From assembly GCF_003113495.2 (NCBI RefSeq), contig NZ_CP084506.1:62001-126000 (forward strand): a DNA stretch of 64,000 nucleotides, in the 5' to 3' direction. The notes beneath the pieces were generated by a model that was not told the DNA's origin, searched no databases, and saw only the letters and a list, made by a program, of their open reading frames with translations. The DNA is from Edwardsiella tarda ATCC 15947 = NBRC 105688 (GTDB lineage: Bacteria > Pseudomonadota > Gammaproteobacteria > Enterobacterales > Enterobacteriaceae). This document shows, one piece after another, positions 8,823-17,468 of the stretch. Positions within the stretch are counted from its first letter, which is position 1, and each line of letters starts with the position of its first letter. The position numbers were made by a program, and so were the translations under genes.

Positions 8823-9214
8823 GCATCGCCAAAGGGCGTTGGCGCTAAAAAATCAGCAGCCATCACACATAGCGCCATAAAGTCCCCGGTAGCTAGTTCA
8901 TCCAACTCCTGTTTATTCAGGCTTGGTGACAGTACACGGGATAGCCAGATTTTCATGGCATCCGCTTTCATGCTAGCCAGGTCGGCAACAGACAGGCCAC
9001 GCAGGGATCCTGACTGGCCAGCCACTGCGCTAATTTCAACATGTGTGATACACCCCTCTTTCCGTTCAATCGGTTTTGATAGTGTCAACTCTCGCACCAA
9101 ACGGACAGGTGAGGCATCAGGCAGGCTATCCCGCACCTTCTCCATCGGCATATCGGCAGTAGACAATCTGCTCTCTACGGTGGCGTTCTCTGCATTCATG
9201 GTTTGCTCTTTCAT
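8798..9214 (-). CDS. E: Phage tail assembly chaperone E (P2 gpE-like)
   Basis: This 138-aa protein corresponds to P2 gpE, which with its frameshifted form E-E' helps assemble the tail around the tape measure. The C-terminal half (RGLSVADLASMKADAM, then LDELATGDFMALCVMAADFL) is the recognisable part. GGAG lies about 11 bases upstream of the ATG at 9214; an alternative ATG is five codons later. It lies between FII and T on the same strand, the P2 order. The N-terminus is longer than in P2 and poorly conserved, so the start is the least certain part. Confidence 0.82.
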   Translation of the reverse strand: MKEQTMNAENATVESRLSTADMPMEKVRDSLPDASPVRLVRELTLSKPIERKEGCITHVEISAVAGQSGSLRGLSVADLASMKADAMKIWLSRVLSPSLNKQELDELATGDFMALCVMAADFLAPTPFGDAKKAAMEA

Positions 9215-9262
9215 GGCGATAATACTCCGGGCGGCATAGTAGGCCGCCCCTATTGATAATGG

Positions 9263-9778
9263 TTAGCCCAGACCCAGCGCGGAACGGATGCGATCCGGCA
9301 CAATGTCCTTGCCATCTTTCCGATAGATGAAGTTCAGCAAGTCAAACTCAAACAGCGGCTTATCATCGATGGAAAGCTTGTAATACGTATTCTTAAGACT
9401 GAAGGAGTGCGAGGTTGTCTCGCCCTGCTTTGTCTCCCCCATATCGATCTCGGTGATGCGGCCGCGCATTTCAACCTCACATGCCTGGCTCCCACCTTCA
9501 TCGTCATACAGCCAGCCGACGAAACGTAATGCGGTGTGACTCATATCGCCGCCATACTCCAGCAGCGCCTCTCTCACCACGCCACCCAAGACCATGGTGG
9601 CATCCAATGCCCCATCGTCTAGGCCAAGATCAATGGCTACCGCTCCCATCATGCCACCTCCCCGGAAGTTCTCTGTTTTGCGGCTCAGCTTGGGTAACGT
9701 GACCGACGTAACCTTGCCGATTTCGTTTTTACCGTTCACAAAGCAGGTGAACAGTCGGACTACATGTGGAATAGCCAT
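9263..9778 (-). CDS. FII: Phage major tail tube protein FII
   Basis: This 171-aa protein is the tail tube subunit, with the same length as P2 gpFII. The N-terminal MAIPHVVRLFTCFVNGKNEIG and the later FRGGGMMGAVAIDLGLDDGALDATM region are characteristic, as is the C-terminal IDDKPLFEFDLLNFIYRKDGKD block. Its start at 9778 directly abuts the FI stop at 9779, consistent with coupled expression of sheath and tube. Nothing about it looks damaged. Confidence 0.93.
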   Translation of the reverse strand: MAIPHVVRLFTCFVNGKNEIGKVTSVTLPKLSRKTENFRGGGMMGAVAIDLGLDDGALDATMVLGGVVREALLEYGGDMSHTALRFVGWLYDDEGGSQACEVEMRGRITEIDMGETKQGETTSHSFSLKNTYYKLSIDDKPLFEFDLLNFIYRKDGKDIVPDRIRSALGLG

Positions 9779-10965
9779 TTATGCCCCTCCCAGTGATGCG
9801 AACGCCGGCCCAATAAACTCGTCCGTGAAGGTCTGGGTGAACTCCAGATCTTCCAACGGCGGCACCGGCGTGTACTTGTACTGGATGCGTACTCGCCCCT
9901 GGCGGATCTCGGTCGTCGGGTTCTCCACAATATCGAACCAGCAGCTGGCACCCAGCAGGCGCCCGGCGGTGACAAGCTGGTTTAGTTTGGCACGTAACCC
10001 ACTCAAGACATCTTTGACGTTGGTGGGGGTTAGCGGTTCATCAATCGCTTCAAACTGAGCCTCTGCCACGGTATCCGCCAGAACCTGACTGGTACGGGTA
10101 TAAACCTCAAAAATATAGGCGTTAGTATCCGTGCTGCGGTTACCCCAAAAGCGGAAGCCGTTACGCTTGATGAGCGTGGTGATCTCTTTGTTGTTCAGGT
10201 TATTGGCATCACTATCGTCAGCCTGAAGCGCCCAAAAACCTGCTTGGAGATCCCCAGTACATTTTTCACGGGCACATTGGACAGTGATTTGTGCCACCCT
10301 TGCTCATGGTCAATCAGCGCGCGCAGACCGCAGGCATAGGCTGGCGCCGGGAACACTTCGTTTTGACCGGATGCGGGGTTATAGGCAATGAAGTCCGGCC
10401 AGATGAGCATGAGCTCGCGGTAGGCGAATTTTGCGCGGTAGGCAATCGCCTCCGCCATCGTGTTACAGCCATGGCAGCTGGCATACACAAATGCCCGCAG
10501 CTTGCCGGCGATCACACATAGCGATGAGGTAACCGCCTCTGAGTCCAGATCCGGCGCCGCCAGGATGCGAGGTCGATAACCGATATGCTCATCCTGCTCG
10601 GCAACGAGAAACGCGTACATTCCGGTATAGCTGCCATCGGACTCAGTACCACCCACGACTAGTTGATCCTGGGTTTTACTCCCATCCTCGCTTTTTGCAG
10701 CTGGGACGCGCACCACGATAACCTTGGTGCTGGCCTGATCGGCAATGGCCTTCAGTGACTTATACAGCGAACCAGTCTTGCCAGCTTTACCCAGCAGCGG
10801 CTCAATACGTGTCAGCAAAACAGGCTTGTTCAGGGGGAAGGTTTCCGCGTCGGCATCATCTGCCACCGCGACCAATCCGACAACACTGCTATCAATATCA
10901 TTGTACGGGTTGGCAAGATCGGTTTTTTCATGGACGCGGGCACCGTGAAAACGGCTTTCACTCAT
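9779..10965 (-). pseudogene. FI: Phage tail sheath protein FI, frameshifted
   Basis: The contractile sheath gene is split into two frames. The N-terminal part runs from ATG at 10965 (MSESRFHGARVHEK, then DADAETFPLNKPVLLT) to GWHKSLSNVPVKNVLGIS, then goes out of frame. The C-terminal part resumes with WALQADDSDANNLNNKEIT and RNGFRFWGN and ends at 9779. The break falls in a run of five T on the coding strand (10234-10238); six would restore ...KQVFWALQ. Total length would then match P2 FI (about 396 aa). Without an intact sheath the tail could not contract. The run-length change could be a real mutation or a sequencing error. It does not form a canonical slippery heptamer, so programmed frameshifting is unlikely. 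Confidence 0.88.
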
Positions 10966-11129
10966 ATGATCCACCATTGGGTTAATGGGTTAATATCATG
11001 TCGGAGTCCCATCTTCACCAACCCGCCACGGCAATTCACGCGCTTTAGGCTCTCCCCTTCATCCCACAACAAAAACAAGATGTTAGCCCTCGCGCGCGCA
11101 TGGGAGCATAGCCGCAGGAGATCATAACC
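10966..11129. other. Divergent gap between sheath operon and D
   Basis: In P2 this junction does not exist, because FI follows the fibre region and D follows U. The 164-base gap separates minus-strand FI from plus-strand D and so is the right join of the inverted block. I saw no TGT-N12-ACA Ogr-type site in it by eye and no fibre-type crossover site. Confidence 0.4.
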
Positions 11130-12254
11130 ATGCCGAACACCACAAAACCATCAGCCCTAGATATCAACAGCAACCGAGACACGTTATGTGACCCCATCAA
11201 GTCGCCAGACTTTCGTATCATCATGGAGGGCAAGCCAATTGAGCTGCTCAACCGACGCTGTATGAATCTGTCAATGACCGATAATCGGGGCTTTGAAGCC
11301 GATCAGCTCACCCTAACACTGGACGATGCTGACGGCATGTTGACTCTACCGCCACGTGGGGCAGTTCTAACCCTAATGCTCGGATGGATGGGAGAGCCGC
11401 TCGTTAACAAAGGGCGGTTTATCATCGATGAGATTTCGCATGAAGGCCCGCCCGATACTTTGAGCATTACCGCCCGTAGCGCAGATTTCCGAGAGGAGTT
11501 CAATGTGAAGCGAGAAGTCTCCTGGCATGATGTCACCGTCGAACGCGTCGTATCCGCCATCGCCCACCGCTACCAGCTGCAACCCTGCATCAGCGAAATG
11601 TTGATGAATATCGAGATCGATCACGCTGACCAGACAGAAGAAAGTGATATGTCGTTCCTTACTCGCATGGCCGATATGCTGGGCGCCATTGCTACCGTCA
11701 AGAACGCTAGGCTGCTGTTCATCCTACCCGGCGGAGGTGTAACCGCTGATGGTAAGGCCCTGCCATCCTTCCACCTGCAACGCAGTGATGGTGACGGCCA
11801 TCGATTTCGTATTGCCGATAGACAGGCTTACACAGGGGTGCGCGCCTACTGGCTGGATCTGAACTTTGGTAAGAAACGGAAAGTCAGTGTCAAGCGGCGC
11901 ACCACCAAGAAGCGAGAGAAAAGCAGTAGCCGAGACGGCGACTACATGACCGGGGCAGAGGGTAATGTGTATGTGCTGCGTAAAACCTATCGGAACGAAG
12001 AGGCTGCCAGGCGCGCTGCTGCAGCAAAGTGGCAGCAACTCCAACGCGGCGCCGCCGAGTTCAGCATCACCCTGGCGCGTGGGCGCGCCGATCTCTACCC
12101 CGAAATGCACGGTCAGGTAGCAGGGTTTAAGCCAACGATAGATAATCAGGATTGGATTATTGCTAAAGCTGAACACGTAATTGATGGCAATGGTTTTACT
12201 ACGCACCTGGATCTGGAGGCCAGGATACCAGAATGGATTGCGACGCCAGAATAA
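11130..12254 (+). CDS. D: Phage late control / tail protein D (P2 gpD-like)
   Basis: This 374-aa protein is the tail hub (baseplate centre) protein, historically called late control protein D. RNLSMTDNRGFEADQLTLTL-type sequence at residues 45-65, FIIDEISHEGPPDTLSITARSADF, ESDMSFLTRMAD, and the C-terminal RGAAEFSITLARGRADLYPE and NGFTTHLDLEARI blocks match P2 gpD. The start at 11130 follows CAGGAG at 11115-11120. It lies 45 bases before ogr, as in P2, but is separated from U, its normal upstream partner, by the inverted block. Confidence 0.93.
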   Translation: MPNTTKPSALDINSNRDTLCDPIKSPDFRIIMEGKPIELLNRRCMNLSMTDNRGFEADQLTLTLDDADGMLTLPPRGAVLTLMLGWMGEPLVNKGRFIIDEISHEGPPDTLSITARSADFREEFNVKREVSWHDVTVERVVSAIAHRYQLQPCISEMLMNIEIDHADQTEESDMSFLTRMADMLGAIATVKNARLLFILPGGGVTADGKALPSFHLQRSDGDGHRFRIADRQAYTGVRAYWLDLNFGKKRKVSVKRRTTKKREKSSSRDGDYMTGAEGNVYVLRKTYRNEEAARRAAAAKWQQLQRGAAEFSITLARGRADLYPEMHGQVAGFKPTIDNQDWIIAKAEHVIDGNGFTTHLDLEARIPEWIATPE

Positions 12255-12299
12255 CGACACCGTAAACTATGGGTATTGCCATACCATCAGGAGCCGCCC

Positions 12300-12551
12300 A
12301 TGTTCCATTGTCCTCAATGCGGAGCATCCTCTCGCAAACGCACCAGTCGCTACATGAATGAAGAGCGCACTATCAAAAAGACCTACTACCAGTGCAACAA
12401 CCTGACCTGTGGTGCATGCTTTTACTCGATCGAAAACGTGATTGGTCTGGTTGGTCGCAACAAGAAAGCAGCAAAAGAGATCCCTTGGGAAGATTTCCCA
12501 GCATCACATCGAGGTCGGGATCAACTCCCCTTAGAGCTGGATAAAGCCTGA
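12300..12551 (+). CDS. ogr: Ogr/Delta-type late gene activator
   Basis: This 83-aa zinc-finger protein activates P2-family late promoters by contacting RNA polymerase. MFHCPQCGASS has the first CxxC pair and YQCNNLTCGACF the second Cys set, the pattern of Ogr/Delta. The start at 12300 has AGGAG at 12289-12293. It is the last gene of the prophage, just before the attachment site, as in P2. The C-terminal 25 residues (EDFPASHRGRDQLPLELDKA) are hydrophilic and variable in the family. Confidence 0.92.
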   Translation: MFHCPQCGASSRKRTSRYMNEERTIKKTYYQCNNLTCGACFYSIENVIGLVGRNKKAAKEIPWEDFPASHRGRDQLPLELDKA

Positions 12552-12560
12552 GGAAAGAAA

Positions 12561-12586
12561 GCTCACGGTTCCCCGTGAGCTTTTTT
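12561..12586 (+). terminator. Terminator after ogr
   Basis: An 8-bp stem GCTCACGG/CCGTGAGC with loop TTCC is followed by TTTTTT. It ends the D-ogr transcript ten bases after the ogr stop and should limit read-through into the attachment site. Confidence 0.9.
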
Positions 12587-12669
12587 ATTTTTATCGAAGC
12601 GTAGTCAAAATGTAGACGAGTATTAGAATAAATCCTTTTATTCCATAATATTACCTTCAGGATTTCTTC

Positions 12670-12710
12670 ACCATCCCTGTCTTCCCCCACATGATGTGGG
12701 GGTTTTTTTT
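12670..12710 (+). ncRNA. cpxQ: 3' part of CpxQ sRNA with terminator; probable prophage attR
   Basis: The segment reads ACCATCCCTGTCTTCCCCCA followed by CATGATGTGGGGG and eight T. As I recall it, this matches the 3' two-thirds of E. coli CpxQ, the Hfq-bound RNA cut from the cpxP 3' end in the Cpx envelope-stress response, with one loop change. Its stem CCCCCACA/TGTGGGGG and T-tract form the terminator. cpxP normally precedes fieF; here prophage DNA lies immediately left, so this is best read as the bacterial right half of the insertion site. The 5' part of the RNA is absent here and would lie at the other prophage end, outside the window. Confidence 0.78.
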
Positions 12711-13062
12711 ATCTCTTGTTTATCCTTCTTCCCTCATCGATCGCTGAGGTATTGATCATCGTTCGTCACCATGGTGTTCATGCGAGCGTCACGAGATCGT
12801 GAACGCCCCTCGTCAGCATCAATATAATCACTTTCTTGTATATTAATTGTTTATTATACAAAGTTACATTTTATGATATATTGTAATATTAATCGTATGA
12901 TGAATTTATCTTTAATCTTACTTTATGGGAAAGTAGACGAGTAACACGTGTTTGTCGGTTTTGAGAGTATCTAGCAGACGTGGCTATTTGTTGGCCGGTA
13001 TGTGGGGTGGCTATTATCTCTACCGAGATGGCATTGATGTGTTACATGTCTAAGTTTAGTCA
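12711..13062. other. AT-rich intergenic region after the attachment site
   Basis: About 350 bases with runs of A/T and no frame I can support. The low GC continues through the following Mig-14-like gene and suggests an acquired segment between the phage attachment site and fieF. Confidence 0.5.
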
Positions 13063-13933
13063 ATGCTTATTAAAAAACTACTCGGTTGGCAGCAATGTGA
13101 TTTTGCTAGCTATAAGATGGTAGCGCAACGCTATGGGTATAGTGCGGAATCTGCGCCAGACTATATTGAATTCATGATTAACTATGGGGCGAAATTTAAT
13201 TTTATTGCCTATTATCATCATGGCGAGATAGTTGCGGCAGCTTGTATTGATAATGGATGGTTGGTTAATGATTTCAAAAATAATAATAAATCTATTGTCG
13301 GCTTACCGCTGCCGGTATCGGGAATTGTGTTACCGATGCGACGTGATGTATTTTGTTGTGCACCCTTTAAGGCGCGTTGCTTGAGTGGTGATTACCCCTA
13401 CTCATTGAATATTACTAAAAAAATTTTCTAAGCGTCTGGAAGCGATAGCAAAAAAGATCCCCGATTTCTCTAAAAAAACACAGCAGACTCGACGTCGTGA
13501 AATAAAAAAATTTCAGCAATCTGGTGGTGCTTTTATCGATATTAGCACTATCTCTGCTGATGTACTGCTAGATAGTTATGATGCGCTACTTAAAAAGCGT
13601 TGGGGACAAGGTGTTACAAACTTGGCGATGAATCAGGCGTTCTTTCGGCGATTTCAGCACTGTTTTTATGGCGATATCGCTACGTTAAATGGGCAAATCA
13701 TCGGCATCCAACTATTGCTTAAAACAGAGTCCGTCAGAGGTATCTTTGTCGATTTTATCAACATTGGTTACGATGTTACCTGCGAGCACCCCCTCGGCAC
13801 CATGTTGATGTGGCGTAATATTGAGCGCGTCGCCGAATTAGGTGCCGATGTGAAATACTCCTATGGTTTTATGTCGGGTGAGTACAAGAAACGCTGGTGC
13901 GTTCCTCGTCTCCTATCCCGAGTCATCTTTTAA
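13063..13933 (+). pseudogene. Mig-14-like protein, frameshifted
   Basis: A protein of about 289 aa is broken by one frameshift. The first part (MLIKKLLGWQQCDFASYK to LSGDYPYSLNITKK) stops at 13431. The frame resumes as FSKRLEAIAKKIPDF, RRREIKKFQQSGGAFIDIS, LLKKRWG, and ends EYKKRWC plus 10 residues at 13933. The break is a run of seven A at 13413-13419; six would restore the frame. The overall pattern resembles Salmonella Mig-14, an inner-membrane-associated FemAB/acetyltransferase-like protein needed for resistance to host cationic peptides. That family call rests on the RRRE, KKRWG and EYKKRWC motifs and is moderate. The gene is AT-rich against its neighbours, suggesting transfer. Confidence 0.6.
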
Positions 13934-14263
13934 GACAAAAATATTGCTATGAAGCGGCTGGTGTGGCGTCTCCATGATTTTTCCTCTGGATAGCCATACC
14001 CGCTTGCCTGTTGATCGGTATAGTTCCGTCCACGACTTTCTCACCGGCTTTTCGCTTGTTATTTTTACATCGACATGGCTGAGCCTCTCCATTCAATTGG
14101 GGTGACCCATTTCATAGCGCTGAACACCCGTGTTGTCGGGTCGGTCGCGTGACGGGGCTGGCGCAGTGTGGGCCAAATCTTGGGTTTTCGATGAGCTGCC
14201 TTTTTTGCTGTGCAATTCGCTATACTGGTCGGCTAATCGCAAATACTATTTTTGGGTGGATCT
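13934..14263. other. Intergenic region before fieF
   Basis: About 330 bases without a supported gene. Composition returns to the GC-rich core here. A TATACT at 14220-14225, about 40 bases before fieF, may be the -10 of its promoter; the -35 is not clear. Confidence 0.35.
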
Positions 14264-15166
14264 ATGCATCAGCAATATGCACGACTGGTCAAGGTTGCGG
14301 CATTAGCCGCGACAGTGACAGCCACAATCCTGCTGATTTTTAAAATATTGGCCTGGTGGTACACCGGATCGGTCAGTCTGCTGGCCTCGTTGGTGGACTC
14401 ACTGGTGGATATCGCGGCCTCGTTGACTAACCTATTGGTGATCCGTTACTCCCTGCAGCCAGCCGACGAAGACCATACCTTTGGTCACGGTAAGGCGGAG
14501 TCGTTGGCGGCGTTGGCACAGAGCATGTTTATCAGCGGTTCTGCACTGTTCCTGTTCCTAACGGGCTTCCAACACTTGATTAAGCCGGCGCCGTTGCACG
14601 ATCCCGGTGTCGGGATCTGGGTAACGGCTTTCGCCTTGATCAGCACCATGTTGCTGGTGACCTTTCAGCGCTGGGTGGTGCGTAAGACTCAGAGTCAGGC
14701 GGTGCGGGCGGATATGCTGCATTACCAGTCTGATGTGCTGATGAATGGGGCGATCCTGATTTCGTTGGGGCTGAGTTGGTATGGTGTGACCTGGGCCGAT
14801 GCCATATTTGCGTTGGGAATTGGGGTCTATATTCTCTATAGCGCCTTGCGTATGGGCTATGAGGCGGTGCAGTCGTTGCTTGACCGAGCATTGAGTGAAG
14901 AGGAGCGTAGACTGATTGTCTCGTTGATCCATCGTCATCGTGACGTATTGGGGTTGCATGATCTGCGTACCCGTCAGTCTGGGCCGACCCGTTTTATTCA
15001 GTTACATATTGAGATGGACGATGCGCTGCCGCTGGTAGAAGCTCATGCTATTGCCGATCGGGTTGAGCATGATCTATTGCAACACTTTCCCGGTGCAGAT
15101 GTGATCATTCACCAAGATCCGACCTCGGTGGTGCCCCTTGAACAAAAAGGGCGATGGGAGTGTTAA
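14264..15166 (+). CDS. fieF: Ferrous-iron/zinc efflux pump FieF (cation diffusion facilitator)
   Basis: This inner-membrane proton antiporter exports Fe2+ and Zn2+. The 300-aa protein aligns end to end with E. coli FieF/YiiP. The transport-site residues are visible: D45 and D49 in DSLVD, and H153 and D157 in HYQSD. Six membrane segments occupy residues 1-210 and a cytoplasmic ferredoxin-like domain follows with DLRTRQSG and DVIIHQDP. The start at 14264 follows GGTGGA; a TTG four codons upstream is less likely. It is followed by pfkA, as in E. coli, while cpxP, its usual left neighbour, has been displaced by the prophage and the Mig-14-like gene. Confidence 0.96.
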   Translation: MHQQYARLVKVAALAATVTATILLIFKILAWWYTGSVSLLASLVDSLVDIAASLTNLLVIRYSLQPADEDHTFGHGKAESLAALAQSMFISGSALFLFLTGFQHLIKPAPLHDPGVGIWVTAFALISTMLLVTFQRWVVRKTQSQAVRADMLHYQSDVLMNGAILISLGLSWYGVTWADAIFALGIGVYILYSALRMGYEAVQSLLDRALSEEERRLIVSLIHRHRDVLGLHDLRTRQSGPTRFIQLHIEMDDALPLVEAHAIADRVEHDLLQHFPGADVIIHQDPTSVVPLEQKGRWEC

Positions 15167-15208
15167 AAAATATCAGTTTGTGAGCCGGATTACAGCACTG
15201 CTATTTTT

Positions 15209-15292
15209 TTTACACAGTAAAATATTTACCATGTGTGGACTGACCTGAATCAATTCAGCTTGATTACTTTGCTATAATATTACACAGTAATC
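15209..15292 (+). promoter_or_regulatory. pfkA promoter flanked by two TTACACAGTAA repeats
   Basis: An extended -10 element TGCTATAAT lies at 15271-15278. TTACACAGTAA occurs at 15210-15220 and again at 15280-15290, 70 bases apart. The second copy covers the predicted start of transcription and the first is about 60 bases upstream. Each has a TTAC/GTAA dyad. The promoter is supported by sequence; an operator role is inference. Confidence 0.5.
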
Positions 15293-15460
15293 GACTAATG
15301 TGTTCATTTTCTGTACCAGAAGGCGGGGCCTGGGCCGGTGTTGCGGGTACCGGGCAGCGTGAGGGCGTTGGCTACCGTCGTATGCGGTGGTCGAGCCAGC
15401 GTTATACGCGCCAAGCCACTCCATTTCTAAGAAATAGTATCCACAAGCTCAGAGGTAGTC

Positions 15461-16423
15461 ATGATCAAAAAAATCGGTGTTTTGACCAGTGGCGGTGATG
15501 CGCCGGGCATGAACGCGGCCATCCGCGGTGTCGTGCGTGCAGCCTTGTCCAAAGGGTTAGATGTGTATGGCATCCATGATGGCTACCTCGGTCTGTATGA
15601 AGGACGTATTGAGCAACTGGATCGCTATAGCGTCTCCGATGTGATCAACCGTGGCGGTACTTTCCTCGGCTCTGCACGTTTCCCGGAGTTTCGCGATGAG
15701 AAAGTGCGGGCGCAAGCGGTGGAGAATATGCGTAAGTTTGGCCTGGATGCCCTGGTCGTCATCGGTGGCGATGGCTCTTATATGGGAGCCAAGCGTCTGA
15801 CTGAGATGGGCTTCCCTTGTATCGGCCTGCCGGGCACTATCGATAATGACGTGGCTGGGACAGACTACACCATTGGTTATTTCACCGCGCTGGAGACCGT
15901 TGTGGAGGCGATCGACCGCCTGCGTGATACGTCATCCTCTCACCAGCGTATTTCCATCGTGGAAGTGATGGGCCGCTACTGCGGCGACTTGACCCTGGCT
16001 GCGGCGATTGCGGGTGGTTGCGAATACATCGTGTTGCCGGAGGTGGAGTTTAAGCGTGAGGACTTGGTCGAAGAGATCAAGGCGGGTATCACCAAGGGTA
16101 AGAAACACGCCATCGTCGCGATCACTGAGCATATCTGTGATGTTGATGAGTTGGCTAAGTTTATTGAGCAGGAAACCGGCCGTGAGACGCGCTCGACGGT
16201 TTTGGGCCATATTCAGCGCGGCGGTGCGCCGGTCGCCTATGACCGCATCTTAGCCTCGCGAATGGGCGCTTACTCCATTGAGTTGCTGTTACAAGGATAT
16301 GGTGGCCGTTGCGTCGGTATCCAGAACGAAAAACTGGTACATCACGATATCATCGATGCAGTGGAAAACATGAAGCGTCCGTTTAAGGGCGATTGGCTGG
16401 ATACGGCTAAGATGTTGTTCTAA
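15461..16423 (+). CDS. pfkA: 6-phosphofructokinase I
   Basis: This glycolytic enzyme phosphorylates fructose 6-phosphate to fructose 1,6-bisphosphate with ATP. It is 320 aa, the same length as E. coli PfkA. The ATP loop is [10 protein letters not shown] near residue 10, GGDGSYMGA lies at about 102, the catalytic aspartate is in [11 protein letters not shown] (D127 in E. coli), and the substrate arginine region is [13 protein letters not shown] lies just upstream of the ATG. In E. coli sbp and cdh lie between pfkA and tpiA; here both are absent. Downstream is a strong terminator. Confidence 0.98.
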   Translation: MIKKIGVLTSGGDAPGMNAAIRGVVRAALSKGLDVYGIHDGYLGLYEGRIEQLDRYSVSDVINRGGTFLGSARFPEFRDEKVRAQAVENMRKFGLDALVVIGGDGSYMGAKRLTEMGFPCIGLPGTIDNDVAGTDYTIGYFTALETVVEAIDRLRDTSSSHQRISIVEVMGRYCGDLTLAAAIAGGCEYIVLPEVEFKREDLVEEIKAGITKGKKHAIVAITEHICDVDELAKFIEQETGRETRSTVLGHIQRGGAPVAYDRILASRMGAYSIELLLQGYGGRCVGIQNEKLVHHDIIDAVENMKRPFKGDWLDTAKMLF

Positions 16424-16451
16424 CTTCAGTCTTACCGCTGACCGTTTTATC

Positions 16452-16476
16452 AGCCTCGCCTCGGCGGGGCTTTTTT
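16452..16476 (+). terminator. Terminator of pfkA
   Basis: The stem AGCCTCGCC/GGCGGGGCT is followed by TTTTTT, about 30 bases after the pfkA stop. Confidence 0.9.
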
Positions 16477-16530
16477 ATGTTGACGCTGGGCCGTGCCGAT
16501 ACGCTGATTACGGCGTGGGGACGGAATAAA

Positions 16531-16557
16531 AAACGGCGCCCGTGAGGGGCGCCGTTT
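16531..16557 (-). terminator. Terminator of tpiA
   Basis: On the minus strand ACGGCGCC, a GC-rich loop and GGCGCCGT are followed by TTTTTTATT. It lies 29 bases after the tpiA stop and faces the pfkA terminator. Confidence 0.88.
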
Positions 16558-16585
16558 ATTATCGCGTAGATGACGTACGGGCGAC

Positions 16586-17353
16586 TTAGGCCTGTGCGGC
16601 TTCGGCGGCAGCACGTACGATGGTCGCGAAGGCATCGGCTTTCAGCGAAGCGCCGCCAACCAATGCACCATCGATATCCGGCTGTTTGAACAGATCGGCT
16701 GCATTGGCCGCGTTGACGGATCCACCGTACTGGATGATGACTTCCTGGGCGGCTTCCGCATCGTGTTTTGCGATGTGGTCACGGATGAACTTATGCACGG
16801 CCTGAGCCTGCGCCGGCGTAGCCGATTTGCCAGTACCGATAGCCCAGATGGGCTCATAGGCAATGACCGCACCTTTGAAGACTTGGGCGCCCATGCTCTT
16901 CAGTACGGCATCCAACTGACGCGCACAGACCTCTTCGGTCTTACCGGCTTCGTTTTCTGCTTCGGTTTCACCGATGCACAGAACCGGGATCAGACCAGCT
17001 TCTTTCAGTGCAGCGAATTTTTCAGCGATGAAGGTATCGCTCTCTTTGTGATAGGTACGACGCTCGGAGTGGCCGATGATGATGTATTTCGCACCGACAT
17101 CTTTCAGCATGGCGGCAGCGGTTTCACCGGTGAATGCGCCGGAGGCATTGATGCCGACGTCCTGGGCACCGAGAGCGATACGGCTACCGGCCAGCTCATG
17201 AGCGGCCATATCCAGATACACGGTCGGCGGTGCGATAGCGACGTCACAGCCCGCGACATCGCTCAGCTCGGCGCGCAGCGCGGCGACCAGTTCGTGAACC
17301 ATGTGGCGGCTACCGTTCAGTTTCCAGTTACCCATAACGAGTGGTTGACGCAT
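16586..17353 (-). CDS. tpiA: Triosephosphate isomerase
   Basis: This enzyme interconverts dihydroxyacetone phosphate and glyceraldehyde 3-phosphate. It is 255 aa, the usual length. The catalytic residues are visible: Lys11 in GNWKLNG, His in IIGHSERR, and Glu in [11 protein letters not shown]; the phosphate-binding IQYGGSV and GALVGGASL are near the C-terminus. The start at 17353 ([11 protein letters not shown]) has GGAGG at 17361-17365; the frame is open 13 codons further upstream without support. It lies tail to tail with pfkA. Confidence 0.98.
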   Translation of the reverse strand: MRQPLVMGNWKLNGSRHMVHELVAALRAELSDVAGCDVAIAPPTVYLDMAAHELAGSRIALGAQDVGINASGAFTGETAAAMLKDVGAKYIIIGHSERRTYHKESDTFIAEKFAALKEAGLIPVLCIGETEAENEAGKTEEVCARQLDAVLKSMGAQVFKGAVIAYEPIWAIGTGKSATPAQAQAVHKFIRDHIAKHDAEAAQEVIIQYGGSVNAANAADLFKQPDIDGALVGGASLKADAFATIVRAAAEAAQA

Positions 17354-17468
17354 TTTCTTTCCTCCAATTGGGAAACACATAATCGAAATCAATTTGCCTC
17401 ATCGGCATATTCTGTCTGACAGTATAAAAAATTGCGCGTCAGACGCTTTGTTTTCCATCATTAAATGC

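Noticed and set aside
8607..9239. Plus-strand open frame of 210 codons
   Set aside because: It is antisense to E/E' and T and has no recognisable motif.
10195..10297. Programmed frameshift in the sheath gene
   Set aside because: The run does not form a canonical -1 slip heptamer and sheath genes of this family are not known to use one.
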